Of a stretch of 64,000 nt of DNA, positions 16,310 through 25,412 are shown one piece after another. This DNA is from Eshraghiella sp964414835. Its GTDB lineage: Bacteria > Bacillota > Clostridia > Lachnospirales > Lachnospiraceae. A program made the position numbers and the translations under genes. Within the stretch, counting starts at the first letter, position 1; each line of letters opens with the position of its first letter. Below the pieces are notes generated by a model. It was not told the origin of the DNA, did no database searches, and was given only the letters and a program-made list of their open reading frames with translations. Where the stretch lies: assembly GCA_964414835.1 (NCBI GenBank), contig CAYPWY010000008.1:26092-90091 (forward strand), read 5' to 3'.

Positions 16310-17758
16310 CTATATTAGTCTGCCCCATTCATAATCAATTTCCGTCGGTTCAAACGGAGCAAGTCCGCCCAGAGTTGTCAACGTCAGTTCTCCCAAATAC
16401 AATTTATCCTTCATCACATAGAAGTCCACTCTTATATAATCAAACGGTTGGGACAACTTACGGCTTAAATCCAACATCTTTTCCAAACATTCCGGTCTGG
16501 GAACATCATAATGAATAAGCGGATACCCATGCCGGAATTTCTGCGGAATCCAGTTTACATCAAAATGAGTTACTTCATGCGGATTCTGACTTACAACATG
16601 AATGTATTTAGGCTCCCCATGAAAACAATGGACTTTAAAATCATAATACTGAAGACCCTCTATATCCAACAATTCTTCAGCAATAATACGCTGCCTGATA
16701 TTTTTAAACGGCCAGTTAAAATTATAATAATACTCATTATCATATTTAGCTTTCCACGTCCTCATTTTTTCAACGATTTCATTATAATCCATACTCGCCT
16801 TATCTTTTACAATAATAACCTTTTGACTATCCCCTCCCCTCGTAGCTTTCAGAACAAACTGATTAGGCAATGCTGAAAAATCTATATCTTCAGGATTATC
16901 CCATACTCCTAATAATGGAACTATATATTCATCTCCCACCTTTTCGGAAACATATTTTTTAAACAAATATTTGTCCGACACTTCCGTATAAACCGGATTA
17001 TGATTATATAGCGTCATATTTAAAATCTTTTCATTGAATGTTTTAGGTTCATCAAAATCAGGAACATACTGATTATTATGTATCTCTGTAAACAGATACC
17101 TCATCTGTTCTTTTTTCAGTTCATCATCATCCGATTTATCTATCAGTGCATTTACAACACGATTGGTATGCATCAAATATAAGTATCTGTCAGTCTGCCG
17201 CTGTTGAATACCTTTAATCCTCTGTTCCATATTGTCAATTTTTTGCTGCAGTCTGTATTCCAGCCTGTCCGCCTTCCACTCAAGCTGATATGTTTTCCTC
17301 ATTGATGCAATCCAAAACTTTGCTTTAACAGACAAACGGTGGTATTCCATAACGGGAAGTGAAAATACATGCACTATTCCCATTTCTTTCATCTGGAAAA
17401 AAATCTCATCAATTCCGTTGATTGGCGTAACAAGAACAACAATGTATGGATTTTGTTCATCAATTAATTTTTTTATAGGGAAAATTGTTACTCCGGCCCT
17501 GCTTACTCCCCCTTGCACAAGAACATTTTTGTCAACCGCATAGGCCACATCAAAAATCTGAGCGTATGTCTTGCAAAAATATTCAAACATTTCTCCCGTT
17601 CCATACAAAATTATTTTTTTATCCGCAGAAGCACATTTGAACTTTTTCCATGTGCTGTTCTTCTCCACTTCTTTGCAGCAAAGTTTCCCGTCATTTTTTA
17701 TTTTCTTTCTCAAAGAATTTACAAGTATCATTTCACTTTTATCCGATTTTAACATCAT
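16310..17758 (-). CDS. Rossmann-like domain fused to TupA-like ATP-grasp protein
   Basis: The 482-residue protein has two parts. Residues about 45-145 form a Rossmann-like module (KKIILYGTGEMFEYFCK, then YAVDKNVLVQGG and YIVVLVTPINGIDE) that recurs in the genes at 19905 and 26062. After a coiled, charged linker, residues about 215-482 match TupA-like ATP-grasp domains: FNEKILNMTLYNHNP, SDKYLFKKYVSEKVGDEYIVPLLGVWDNPEDIDFSALP with FVLKATRGGDSQ, and YDFKVHCFHGEPKYI, ending in LGELTLTTLGGLAPFEP. TupA makes the teichuronopeptide of alkaliphilic Bacillus, so ligation of an amino acid to a surface glycan is a reasonable guess. The gene is followed 12 bp later by an amino-acid permease gene. Confidence 0.82.
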   Translation of the reverse strand: MMLKSDKSEMILVNSLRKKIKNDGKLCCKEVEKNSTWKKFKCASADKKIILYGTGEMFEYFCKTYAQIFDVAYAVDKNVLVQGGVSRAGVTIFPIKKLIDEQNPYIVVLVTPINGIDEIFFQMKEMGIVHVFSLPVMEYHRLSVKAKFWIASMRKTYQLEWKADRLEYRLQQKIDNMEQRIKGIQQRQTDRYLYLMHTNRVVNALIDKSDDDELKKEQMRYLFTEIHNNQYVPDFDEPKTFNEKILNMTLYNHNPVYTEVSDKYLFKKYVSEKVGDEYIVPLLGVWDNPEDIDFSALPNQFVLKATRGGDSQKVIIVKDKASMDYNEIVEKMRTWKAKYDNEYYYNFNWPFKNIRQRIIAEELLDIEGLQYYDFKVHCFHGEPKYIHVVSQNPHEVTHFDVNWIPQKFRHGYPLIHYDVPRPECLEKMLDLSRKLSQPFDYIRVDFYVMKDKLYLGELTLTTLGGLAPFEPTEIDYEWGRLI

Positions 17759-17785
17759 TTCCTACCCTGAATAAACAGCTGAAAA

Positions 17786-19051
17786 CTAATACATATCTTC
17801 GGTAAAACCTTCCAGCAGCATATTACTTCCTTTTTCATCAATTATCACTATCTTCTGTGTGATTTCACATATCAAACTTTTCAAATCAGGCTTTGTTTCC
17901 GCATACGCAAAAACTCTCACAGCTACTTGATGCAATGTTCCTTTATGTTCCGCTTTAACTATATCTCCATTGTATAGCATCTGATGTACGGCTATTACCC
18001 CCGGAATACCTCTCACCTCTTCAAGCCCTTTTATATCTCCGATTCTTCCCGGTTTCACCAAAAATGTAATATTTAAGTGCGGGCGGATAAAATTAGGATT
18101 AACCATATCTGCTAATATCCGGTCTGACATCCTTCCTGTCAATGCATAATTAACCAGCAATTCTAAAATATCAATATTCTCCGCACTTTTTATAATTCTA
18201 AATTCCTGACATCCGTTTAAGCGATACCCGGTTTCATAAAAAACAAACTCTCCGCCGCACACCAATGATTGAATAAACAATACTCCATCCTTCATGCCGA
18301 TTTTTTTTAACATGTTTATTACTTTAGCATCTAACTCTTCTATATATTTTGCCTGATATTTTGACGGAAACGTATACCCAACCGGAAGCGGAATTACTCC
18401 TTGCTGGTTACGTTTTACATGGCGGTCGCCCATTGCCATCAGGGAAATTTCTCCATCCTGTGCAGCATAAAACATGGTAACTTCTTCACCATAGTAATAC
18501 TTTTCAATTACACACCGTCCTGATGACGACAGTTTTTCAGCTTTGTCAATTCCCTTGATTGCTTCATCCATATTATTACATATAGAGATGCCCTCTCCGG
18601 CACAACCATCAACAGGTTTAATTATTATAGGAAATCCGGTAAAACCTTCGTCTAAAATCTGCTCCTTATTCAGGCCTGCGGCAACCGGTACCCCTGACGA
18701 CTCACAAATACTCTTAAAAATTTTTTTATTCATGCACATGTTCCACAGCTTATCGGATAAATAACATGGCAGTTTCAATTTACCTGCTATTTCCATTTGA
18801 CGCAAGGTGTTAAATTCACTAACTCCGGCAATCACACCATTTACATGATTTTTCTCTGCGAGCGACACAATTCCTTCCACATCCGCCGTGCTGATATTCC
18901 ATGCCTCGTCTGCTGCTTGTTTTGCTGGCGATGTCCCAACATTATCTGCCACTATAACGTATGTTCCGAGTTTTTTGGCCACATTAACTATATCAGAAGC
19001 AGCAAGCGAGGTTCCTCCCAATAATAAAAGTTTTTTCCCGTTATGATTCAT
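17786..19051 (-). CDS. ATP-grasp ligase, carbamoyl-phosphate-synthase-like
   Basis: A 421-residue protein starting MNHNGKKLLLLGGTSLAASDIV, a pre-ATP-grasp Rossmann segment. The ATP-grasp core follows: NKKIFKSICESSGVPVAAGL, then GFPIIIKPVDGCAGEGISI, the glycine-rich nucleotide loop, and RCVIEKYYYGEEVTMFYA. The second half has VLFIQSLVCGGEFVFYETGYRLNGCQEF, with the acidic metal ligands. GAGAGGA lies 8 nt before the ATG at 19051; a TTG two codons earlier is less likely. Enzymes of this type join a carboxylate to an amine with ATP. Substrate unknown; it is one of three ATP-grasp proteins in this operon. Confidence 0.82.
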   Translation of the reverse strand: MNHNGKKLLLLGGTSLAASDIVNVAKKLGTYVIVADNVGTSPAKQAADEAWNISTADVEGIVSLAEKNHVNGVIAGVSEFNTLRQMEIAGKLKLPCYLSDKLWNMCMNKKIFKSICESSGVPVAAGLNKEQILDEGFTGFPIIIKPVDGCAGEGISICNNMDEAIKGIDKAEKLSSSGRCVIEKYYYGEEVTMFYAAQDGEISLMAMGDRHVKRNQQGVIPLPVGYTFPSKYQAKYIEELDAKVINMLKKIGMKDGVLFIQSLVCGGEFVFYETGYRLNGCQEFRIIKSAENIDILELLVNYALTGRMSDRILADMVNPNFIRPHLNITFLVKPGRIGDIKGLEEVRGIPGVIAVHQMLYNGDIVKAEHKGTLHQVAVRVFAYAETKPDLKSLICEITQKIVIIDEKGSNMLLEGFTEDMY

Positions 19052-19063
19052 ATGCAATTCCTC

Positions 19064-19915
19064 TCATAGTTTTTCATCAGATATTTGTACGATAATATTA
19101 CTCACACAGTCTTGTAATATGTATTTTTCTCTCCAGCCTGTATCGATGCCAAAAAGTTTCGGATTCATATATCCGTTGCAACAGTTTTCTGCAGCGGTAA
19201 CTTCAATATCTACAGGCATATATCCGTGCTTTTCACAGGTTCCCACAACTATCTGCGCAATCTCCTGCAAAGAAACCTGAATATCCGGCGCCACACAATA
19301 AATCTTTTTCCAGCTTTTTATATCAGTATTCAGCAGAGCCAATATTGCTTCCGCCGCATCCCTTATATCCATATATTGAAATAATTTTGTTCCGTTAGTT
19401 ATCGTGAGTTTCTGCCCATTCATGACTTTTCTAATGAGCTTTGTAACAACACGCTGCTCCATCCCCGGTCCAATCAGACTTGCAAGACGTATATGTGACA
19501 ATTTGCAGTCCGGGTTCGTAATACAGGCATCGGAAATCAATTCTGATGCATATTTTGCCAACGCATAGTTTCCTGAAGGATTTACAGCGGTATTTTCATT
19601 CCACTCCGGTTGTGTGTTGTTTTCATATACGCTCTTTGAAGAAATATTAATAATTCTCGAAATGCCCAGCTCGTTTGCCAATCTCATTACATCCTTTGTA
19701 AACGCAAGACTTAATGACAGCTGCTGTGGTTCTTCATTCCTTGCAAAGGCACAATGAATCAACGCAAAAACATCATGCACTTTTAAACATTCCTTTACTT
19801 GTTCAATATCGTGATGCAGCATTAATATTTCATAGGAATCTTGTTTCAGTATTTTGGTCAGTTCTTTCCCCAGCACTCCGTTTGCGCCGGTTATAGCAAT
19901 TATTTTATTTTTCAC
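19064..19915 (-). CDS. NAD-dependent epimerase/dehydratase family protein
   Basis: A 283-residue short-chain dehydrogenase with the nucleotide-binding start KNKIIAITGANGVLGKEL, then FALIHCAFARNEEP and RIINISSKSVYE, and the catalytic YALAK motif near residue 135. The start is taken as GTG at 19913-19915, which overlaps the last codons of the upstream gene by 11 bp; the longer frame from 19972 would overlap much further and lacks a ribosome-binding site. Such overlap implies translational coupling. It probably modifies a nucleotide sugar used by the glycan operon. Product not predictable. Confidence 0.83.
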   Translation of the reverse strand: MKNKIIAITGANGVLGKELTKILKQDSYEILMLHHDIEQVKECLKVHDVFALIHCAFARNEEPQQLSLSLAFTKDVMRLANELGISRIINISSKSVYENNTQPEWNENTAVNPSGNYALAKYASELISDACITNPDCKLSHIRLASLIGPGMEQRVVTKLIRKVMNGQKLTITNGTKLFQYMDIRDAAEAILALLNTDIKSWKKIYCVAPDIQVSLQEIAQIVVGTCEKHGYMPVDIEVTAAENCCNGYMNPKLFGIDTGWREKYILQDCVSNIIVQISDEKL

Positions 19916-21845
19916 TGCATTTTTCCCCTTCCAGGCATAACTTTTCACCGGTCTCCAACAGTTTTGCAACATACTGCGGAACTCCTGATATTTTCATTCT
20001 TGCTTTCATCAACTCACTTTTTTCCTGATACAATTTACGGTCATTATACAGGTTTTTCACATATTCTTTACAAGCCTCATAATCCCCGTCAATTGCATTC
20101 TCATTACCCAATCGAGGCAGAACATCAGATGGAAAATTCGTTGTCACTATAGGAAGCCCGCATCTCATGGCGCTTCCTATACTTCCACCCGCTCCCATTC
20201 TATTGGGGTTCCAATAAATATCACAAATAGCATAAAATCCAATTAGGTCATCTTCATATCCCCATTCAATAATCTTCCTATTCAAAAGAAGCTCCCAATA
20301 ACATTCACGGATATAATCACATATTTTTCCGCCGACTAATATCCATCGTACTTTTTTATATTCTTTAATAAAATCACATACACAATCAACAAAATCCGGC
20401 GTAAGCTCTGTCTTAAGCCTATTTCCTACCGTTGTAATTACAAATTCATCTTCACCAATCCCGTAATTTTTTCTTAAATAAATTTTACTTGCCTTTTGTG
20501 GTAATGAACATACAAGGTTTTCTACCATCTGGTTTTCTAAAACAGATTGGTAATATTCATTCTCTTTCATACAGATTTCTTTACTTCTGCACATATATAT
20601 ATCAAAACAGGCACTTGATGCATATCCTCTCATTGGAATTGCGATTACAGGAAAAAGCGCATTATATAAAGGAGATAAATAAGAATACTCTCCGCAAAAA
20701 TCATACACTATATCAGGAGAAAAATTACATAGTTTCCGCATAAAATCACATACTCTGTCTTCTATTTCTTCCCCTTCATTATATTCTACTTGAACCTCTG
20801 CATCAAATAACTGCTTATGTATGTCACAATACTCTATAGAATTTTGTTCAACCGGCTCTAGCGGCTGCAAAAAACATTCCCCATACCTGTATCTAAACAA
20901 ATCAACAGGAAAAACCACAACTTTTTTCCCCTGTTTAGCCATTTCATTTGCATACGGCATTATAAGAGCATTGTGTGAAGATGCAGCATCCCCCAGACCA
21001 AAAGTTATGACGGCCACCCGATTGCTTTTTTCTTTCTTTATTTTAGATTTAACCGTAAGCGGATTGTAATAATGGAAAGCATTTTCTTCCATAATCTTTC
21101 TTTTGTCTAAATAAAAGGTTTTATATCTATGGCTTTGTTCATTTCTTTCAATTACCGAAACGTCATATAGAAGCCACACTCTGGCATCAAAATTTTTAAT
21201 CTTGTGAATATTATTAATATAAATTTCCAGCAATTCCCCATCAAAATATCCTGCCGCATATAAAATGCGCAGCACAACAATCTGATTTTTGACCGATTTT
21301 TCATTTTTCACAAAGTTCGTAAAATAATTCTTTATTTCCTTTTCTTTTTGTACGTCGCCCTCTGCCTTAACCCTGAACATCTCATTTATAATGTTTGAAA
21401 AATAGTTGATGTCTCCATCCTTTGTAACGGAGAAAGCATATAACTCCCGCTGCAGAATATCATATGATTTTTGCACTTCCTTCAATCCTGTGTCTGCAAG
21501 ATGAACCGGAACCTTTCTGTTCGCTGAAAATATTATCTTTTCTTCATCGATACTATATGATGAAATCAATTGGCTCTTAATTTGCCTTGCCACAGCTTCC
21601 GATGCAACAGCAATCACAATATAATCATATTCATATTCGCAAATCTGTCGTGGTTGTATTATATTATATCGTACTGTTTCATACTTATCCGCATATTGGT
21701 CAGCAACTGCTAAAACATTGCAATATTTAAGCCCCACAGCCTGATTATAAAAGCACCTTCCTACACTGCCAAGTCCATATATAATTATTCTTGCTCCATT
21801 TTTCACCTTCTCAAAAGGAAAGATAAACGTTTCGTTTAATCTCAT
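19905..21845 (-). CDS. Rossmann-like domain fused to GT-B glycosyltransferase
   Basis: A 646-residue protein. The first 110 residues are a nucleotide-binding-like module (ARIIIYGLGSVGRCFYNQ, VLAVADQYADK, YDYIVIAVASEAVARQI), the same kind seen in the genes at 16310 and 26062. A charged helical middle region follows. The last 380 residues look like a GT-B glycosyltransferase: VAVITFGLGDAASSHNALIMPYANEMAKQG, then FVITTVGNRLKTELTPDF, VRWILVGGK, and a donor-site segment IYWNPNRMGAGGSIGSAMRCGLPIVTT. GGAGAG precedes the ATG. Sugar donor and acceptor are unknown. It is upstream-coupled to the epimerase gene and downstream of a decayed gene fragment. Confidence 0.75.
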   Translation of the reverse strand: MRLNETFIFPFEKVKNGARIIIYGLGSVGRCFYNQAVGLKYCNVLAVADQYADKYETVRYNIIQPRQICEYEYDYIVIAVASEAVARQIKSQLISSYSIDEEKIIFSANRKVPVHLADTGLKEVQKSYDILQRELYAFSVTKDGDINYFSNIINEMFRVKAEGDVQKEKEIKNYFTNFVKNEKSVKNQIVVLRILYAAGYFDGELLEIYINNIHKIKNFDARVWLLYDVSVIERNEQSHRYKTFYLDKRKIMEENAFHYYNPLTVKSKIKKEKSNRVAVITFGLGDAASSHNALIMPYANEMAKQGKKVVVFPVDLFRYRYGECFLQPLEPVEQNSIEYCDIHKQLFDAEVQVEYNEGEEIEDRVCDFMRKLCNFSPDIVYDFCGEYSYLSPLYNALFPVIAIPMRGYASSACFDIYMCRSKEICMKENEYYQSVLENQMVENLVCSLPQKASKIYLRKNYGIGEDEFVITTVGNRLKTELTPDFVDCVCDFIKEYKKVRWILVGGKICDYIRECYWELLLNRKIIEWGYEDDLIGFYAICDIYWNPNRMGAGGSIGSAMRCGLPIVTTNFPSDVLPRLGNENAIDGDYEACKEYVKNLYNDRKLYQEKSELMKARMKISGVPQYVAKLLETGEKLCLEGEKCSEK

Positions 21846-21893
21846 AATCTGACTCTCCGAACATTTTTAATTACATTATCAGTAAGTGTTATA

Positions 21894-22003
21894 TCATATA
21901 AGAGTATACTCTTCCGGCATATTGATTACATCAATTTTTTGTCCTGTGCAGCTTTTAACACAGCTTCTTTGTCTGTAGCTGATTTAACCGCAGCATCATT
22001 CCA
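21894..22003 (-). pseudogene. Frameshifted 3' remnant of an unidentified gene
   Basis: After the stop of the ATP-grasp gene, the minus strand reads as protein in another frame: WNDAAVKSATDKEAVLKAA then QDKK up to a run of six A. One base more in that run would continue smoothly into IDVINMPEEYTLI and a stop codon at 21894-21896. This looks like the C-terminal end of a gene whose front is lost and whose tail carries a frameshift. I cannot name the family. Confidence 0.45.
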
Positions 22004-23204
22004 AATCTATGTGAAGCCATTCTGATGACTTGGCCATAACGCAATCTAATTCTGCACGACTGTCGAAACGGAAAAACATATCTCCCAGCGCCATATTCGC
22101 ACCGGTAAAAGGTTTTACGTAATCGCCAGGTTTTACAGATAAATCTACTATCTTTAGAAATTTTTCTTCAATATCTTTATCAACCCATACTGATTTTAGA
22201 ATACCACTCTGTTTATGTCTGGCATGAACAATCATTTCGCACCAATAACCATAACATTCTGTCTGTTTTACACCAACAGTTTCCATACCAACAGCTTTTC
22301 TTACCTCATTTTCAATAAGGTCAACACCAAATGCTAACCTCTGAAGTTCGGCAATTTTACAGCCGCCTCCTCTGGGGGATACTTCCATAATATATGGTTT
22401 TCCACCATTTGCTACGCAAGTTTCAATATTGTAGATACCGGTTTTCATGCCAAGTAGTTTGAGTAGTCTTTGCGTTTCACTTGTAAGAATATCCTGATAT
22501 TCCTGCTTCATGGATGCCGGCCAAATTATATAAGCTGGTGTGTATTGGTTATCAGCTTCAGAATCAAATAGCTGATCGGAATATGTAATAAATTTTATTT
22601 CGCCATCTACTGTGAATGGATCGGCGGAGGAATGATGTCCTTCAAATGTAAGAAAATCTTCAATAATAAAAGCTCCGTTATGAGCGCCATTTAACGCAAC
22701 TTTGATTGCTTCTTTTAAATCATCCGGCCGCTCTACTTTTGTTACTCCCTTGCTGCCGGCTGCATCTGTCGGTTTTACAATTACCGGCCAATTAAAATAA
22801 TCTATATCTTGCATTGGCGCATTTATATCTTCATATCTCTTAGCGCATGGGCAGTTAAACCCATTATCACTCAAAAACTTTCTAAACAAGCCTTTATCTT
22901 GTAATATTCTCGTTGATTCATAAGAGCATTGAAAAGGCAGACCCATTTTTTCAGCGACATAGGCAGCAGTTACAACACCGGGGTCGCAGGCAAAAGATAT
23001 TATACCATCAATCTCCAGCCTCTTAGCAGCTTCCAATGTTGCCTCCTTATCAATAACACTTACATTAACATACTCATCGGAATACCGGTGGGCAATGTTG
23101 TCCGGCAGATAGTCGGCTGTTATTGTGTAGATAGTTAGTTTTTTTGCAGCTTCAATTACTGGCAGTGCGTATCGGGAACCACCAAGAATCATTAACTTTT
23201 TCAT
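21996..23204 (-). CDS. ATP-grasp ligase, carbamoyl-phosphate-synthase-like
   Basis: A 402-residue protein with the pre-ATP-grasp start MKKLMILGGSRYALPVIEAAKKL, then ATP-grasp motifs DKGLFRKFLSDNGFNCPCA, WPVIVKPTDAAGSKGVTKV (nucleotide loop) and GAFIIEDFLTFEGHHSSADPF, and the metal-binding YNIETCVANGGKPYIMEVSPRGGGCK. It resembles the other ATP-grasp enzyme at 17786 only in fold. AGAGGA precedes the ATG. It sits between a wbqC start fragment upstream and another gene remnant downstream, so it may have replaced or been inserted among older genes. The carboxylate and amine substrates are unknown. Confidence 0.83.
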   Translation of the reverse strand: MKKLMILGGSRYALPVIEAAKKLTIYTITADYLPDNIAHRYSDEYVNVSVIDKEATLEAAKRLEIDGIISFACDPGVVTAAYVAEKMGLPFQCSYESTRILQDKGLFRKFLSDNGFNCPCAKRYEDINAPMQDIDYFNWPVIVKPTDAAGSKGVTKVERPDDLKEAIKVALNGAHNGAFIIEDFLTFEGHHSSADPFTVDGEIKFITYSDQLFDSEADNQYTPAYIIWPASMKQEYQDILTSETQRLLKLLGMKTGIYNIETCVANGGKPYIMEVSPRGGGCKIAELQRLAFGVDLIENEVRKAVGMETVGVKQTECYGYWCEMIVHARHKQSGILKSVWVDKDIEEKFLKIVDLSVKPGDYVKPFTGANMALGDMFFRFDSRAELDCVMAKSSEWLHIDLE

Positions 23205-23211
23205 ATTGAAA

Positions 23212-23328
23212 TCATCCTCTATTAATATAGTTTACATCATCATGAATAACGTATTCGTCAACAGCATTCATCTATTGCCAATATCCAATATATGGAATAA
23301 AATAAGGTTGCATAATTCCCGGTTTCAT
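23212..23328 (-). pseudogene. wbqC-like gene, N-terminal fragment with a premature stop
   Basis: AAGGAG lies before an ATG at 23326-23328 that starts MKPGIMQPYFIPYIGYWQ, then a TAG, then in the same frame MNAVDEYVIHDDVNYINRG and a TGA at 23212. This is the characteristic start of WbqC-family proteins (MQPYFxPYIGYxQLxxAVDxFVxYDDVxYIxRG), found in polysaccharide clusters. Only about 39 of the usual 230 or so residues remain, and the stop codon falls where a residue is normally found. The rest has been lost, and the intact ATP-grasp gene begins directly after. Confidence 0.85.
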
Positions 23329-23346
23329 TACTTTTCTCCTTGCAGT

Positions 23347-24333
23347 TTATATCTTTATCCTGATGTCACGCCTCAATATTTTCCAGCCGATCATTTTCAT
23401 CAGAATAACTCTGTATTTTAGGATTGTGTATTTTATAGGTTTCCCGCTGATAGCAATCATTCTTTTAACTGCTTTTGCATTTTCAGCTGTGTGGTCTTTC
23501 ATCCATACGGTAACCGCAGCCACAAAATAATTACGTTTTTTGCAGTCCATGTTCAACTGGATGCCAAGCTCATCTCTTGAATATTTTTCCAAGGTATTAA
23601 GGTATTCCATCAATTCATCCCTGTTATTTTTGCCTATATAATTTGATGAAACATTAGTTCCGTCAGCACTTATAATATACCGATAGCAGCTCATAACTTT
23701 ATCTATATTATAAATATTTCCGTAGCTTAAAAGAATTAAAATAGCTGTCTTATCCGCAATTCTGGTACTGGCTTTATACATAATCGAATAATCCTTTGAC
23801 GTATCCAAAAAAATATTTCTATACATCAGAGTTGCAGTCTGACCCGGAAGATACCCCTTTTCAAATTCTTTTAAAGTAAAAATTTCATTATTGCAATAAT
23901 ATCCATTAACCGGATATTTCTTAATCGGTTTACTGCATTCATCTACAAAAATACATTTATGTACACAGGCTATATATTCCGGATGCTTCTCAAGAAAATC
24001 CACTTGTATCTGCAATTTGTTCTCATCTGTCCAGTAATCATCGCCTTCCAGACACGCAAAATATTTCCCTTTTGCCCTATGTTTCAAATCAAAATTATTT
24101 TTAGTTGCTCCTATATTTTTTTCTCGGAGAACCAGTCGGAAAATATCGGGGTATTTTTTTGCATACTCCTGTAATATTTTCTGTGTTCCATCCGTAGAAC
24201 AATCATCCCCTACAATTACTTCAAACCGGAAATTTGTCTTCTGCATAACAATTCCTTCTAACGCCTGTCTGACATATTTTTCGTGATTGTAAGTCAGCAT
24301 CCCTATTGAGAGCATAATATTTTCTTTTTTCAC
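23347..24333 (-). CDS. Glycosyltransferase family 2
   Basis: A 328-residue GT-A enzyme: MLSIGMLTYNHEKYVRQALEG near the start, FEVIVGDDCSTDGTQKIL for nucleotide binding, KGKYFACLEGDDYWTDENKL with the acidic metal motif, and a helical C-terminus. The frame starts with GTG at 24333, three bases after the stop of the upstream aldolase gene and with GGGAG further up; an ATG six codons later is an alternative. The EGDDYW form of the DXD motif is common in capsule and lipooligosaccharide GT2 enzymes. It is in the middle of the glycan operon and probably adds one sugar of the repeat unit. Confidence 0.88.
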   Translation of the reverse strand: MKKENIMLSIGMLTYNHEKYVRQALEGIVMQKTNFRFEVIVGDDCSTDGTQKILQEYAKKYPDIFRLVLREKNIGATKNNFDLKHRAKGKYFACLEGDDYWTDENKLQIQVDFLEKHPEYIACVHKCIFVDECSKPIKKYPVNGYYCNNEIFTLKEFEKGYLPGQTATLMYRNIFLDTSKDYSIMYKASTRIADKTAILILLSYGNIYNIDKVMSCYRYIISADGTNVSSNYIGKNNRDELMEYLNTLEKYSRDELGIQLNMDCKKRNYFVAAVTVWMKDHTAENAKAVKRMIAISGKPIKYTILKYRVILMKMIGWKILRRDIRIKI

Positions 24334-24336
24334 CTT

Positions 24337-25395
24337 CTAATATATCTCCCTTTTTAAATCCTCTTCAATAATTGATGTCATGTCTTTTTGCATATTAATA
24401 AATTTCTGATACAATTCCTCAACATATGGTCTTCTGCATTTTGTAAGCATTTCCTTAGGAATAAATTGCACGAACTTTTCAAATTCTTCTACTGTCACAT
24501 CATGGTTTTCCAATAAATAGCAGGCAAAATTAGGATGGCAATGGTATAGCCCAGTCAGAAAAAGATATGGAGAATATCCCCATGTATGGGTTCGTGCTAT
24601 GGGCATAATTTCACTGCTGATAAGGGACATGATTTTTTTCATATCATACTTATATCCAAACAAACGGTTGTAATAATTTGCAATCAGTTCTGTGTTCAAA
24701 TTTCCTGCACCACGCCCCATTCCATATAAAGATGCATCCAAAATAATCTTTCTTTCTGTTTTATAATCCAACACATCCTGAGCCGTAATAAACGCCAGCT
24801 GCATATTATTATGGGAATGAAAACCGATTGTTACATCATCCTGCAGTTTCATGTCTAACAGCTTAAAATATTCTCTAAAATCCTGCTTATTCATATATCC
24901 AAAACTGTCCACGATTGATACGGCATAAGGATTAAGCCCGCAGATTTTTTCTGCCAATTCCCCATACTCATCAAAAGAATAATCGATGGTTACCATAGGC
25001 TGAACAAACAGCTTATATCCATTTTCCTTAACGCTTTTACATAATTCAAGAGCTTCTGCAATCTGGTGTTTATAAAAAACAACTCTGATTCCTTCAATTG
25101 AGCTGCCTGTATATGGCGTAATCTGCTCCGGCATAATCTGAGCGCAGTCTGCCATTGCCAGATAAAAATTCCCGTTCCTATGTTCAGGCAAATATTTTTT
25201 TATCATCTCAATATCAGGGAAAACAGCTTTTCCGCTTTCTTTTTCAGAAGGATTGATGTACCCGCATTCTATGTAATCAATACCTGTGCCGGAAAGCCCC
25301 GCTATAATATTCCGAATTTCATTTTCCCCAAAATACCAGTTTGTAATATACCCGCCATCTCGCAATGTGCAATCCAATATACCGCATCTATCCAT
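24337..25395 (-). CDS. DRE-TIM metallolyase (HMG-CoA-lyase / 4-hydroxy-2-oxovalerate-aldolase-like)
   Basis: A 352-residue protein that begins CGILDCTLRDGGYITNWYFG, carrying the D-x-T-L-R-D-G motif of DRE-TIM enzymes, with a metal-binding His pair in TIGFHSHNNMQLAF and a conserved DASLYGMGRGAGNLNTEL. These enzymes make or break carbon-carbon bonds next to a keto group, often with pyruvate or acetyl-CoA. AGGAG precedes the ATG. It follows a NeuA-like cytidylyltransferase gene at 17 bp and precedes a GT2 gene. In a surface-glycan operon this suggests making an unusual keto acid that is then activated as a CMP derivative. That pathway is inference. Confidence 0.82.
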   Translation of the reverse strand: MDRCGILDCTLRDGGYITNWYFGENEIRNIIAGLSGTGIDYIECGYINPSEKESGKAVFPDIEMIKKYLPEHRNGNFYLAMADCAQIMPEQITPYTGSSIEGIRVVFYKHQIAEALELCKSVKENGYKLFVQPMVTIDYSFDEYGELAEKICGLNPYAVSIVDSFGYMNKQDFREYFKLLDMKLQDDVTIGFHSHNNMQLAFITAQDVLDYKTERKIILDASLYGMGRGAGNLNTELIANYYNRLFGYKYDMKKIMSLISSEIMPIARTHTWGYSPYLFLTGLYHCHPNFACYLLENHDVTVEEFEKFVQFIPKEMLTKCRRPYVEELYQKFINMQKDMTSIIEEDLKREIY

Positions 25396-25412
25396 ATTTT
25401 TCTCCTCTTATA

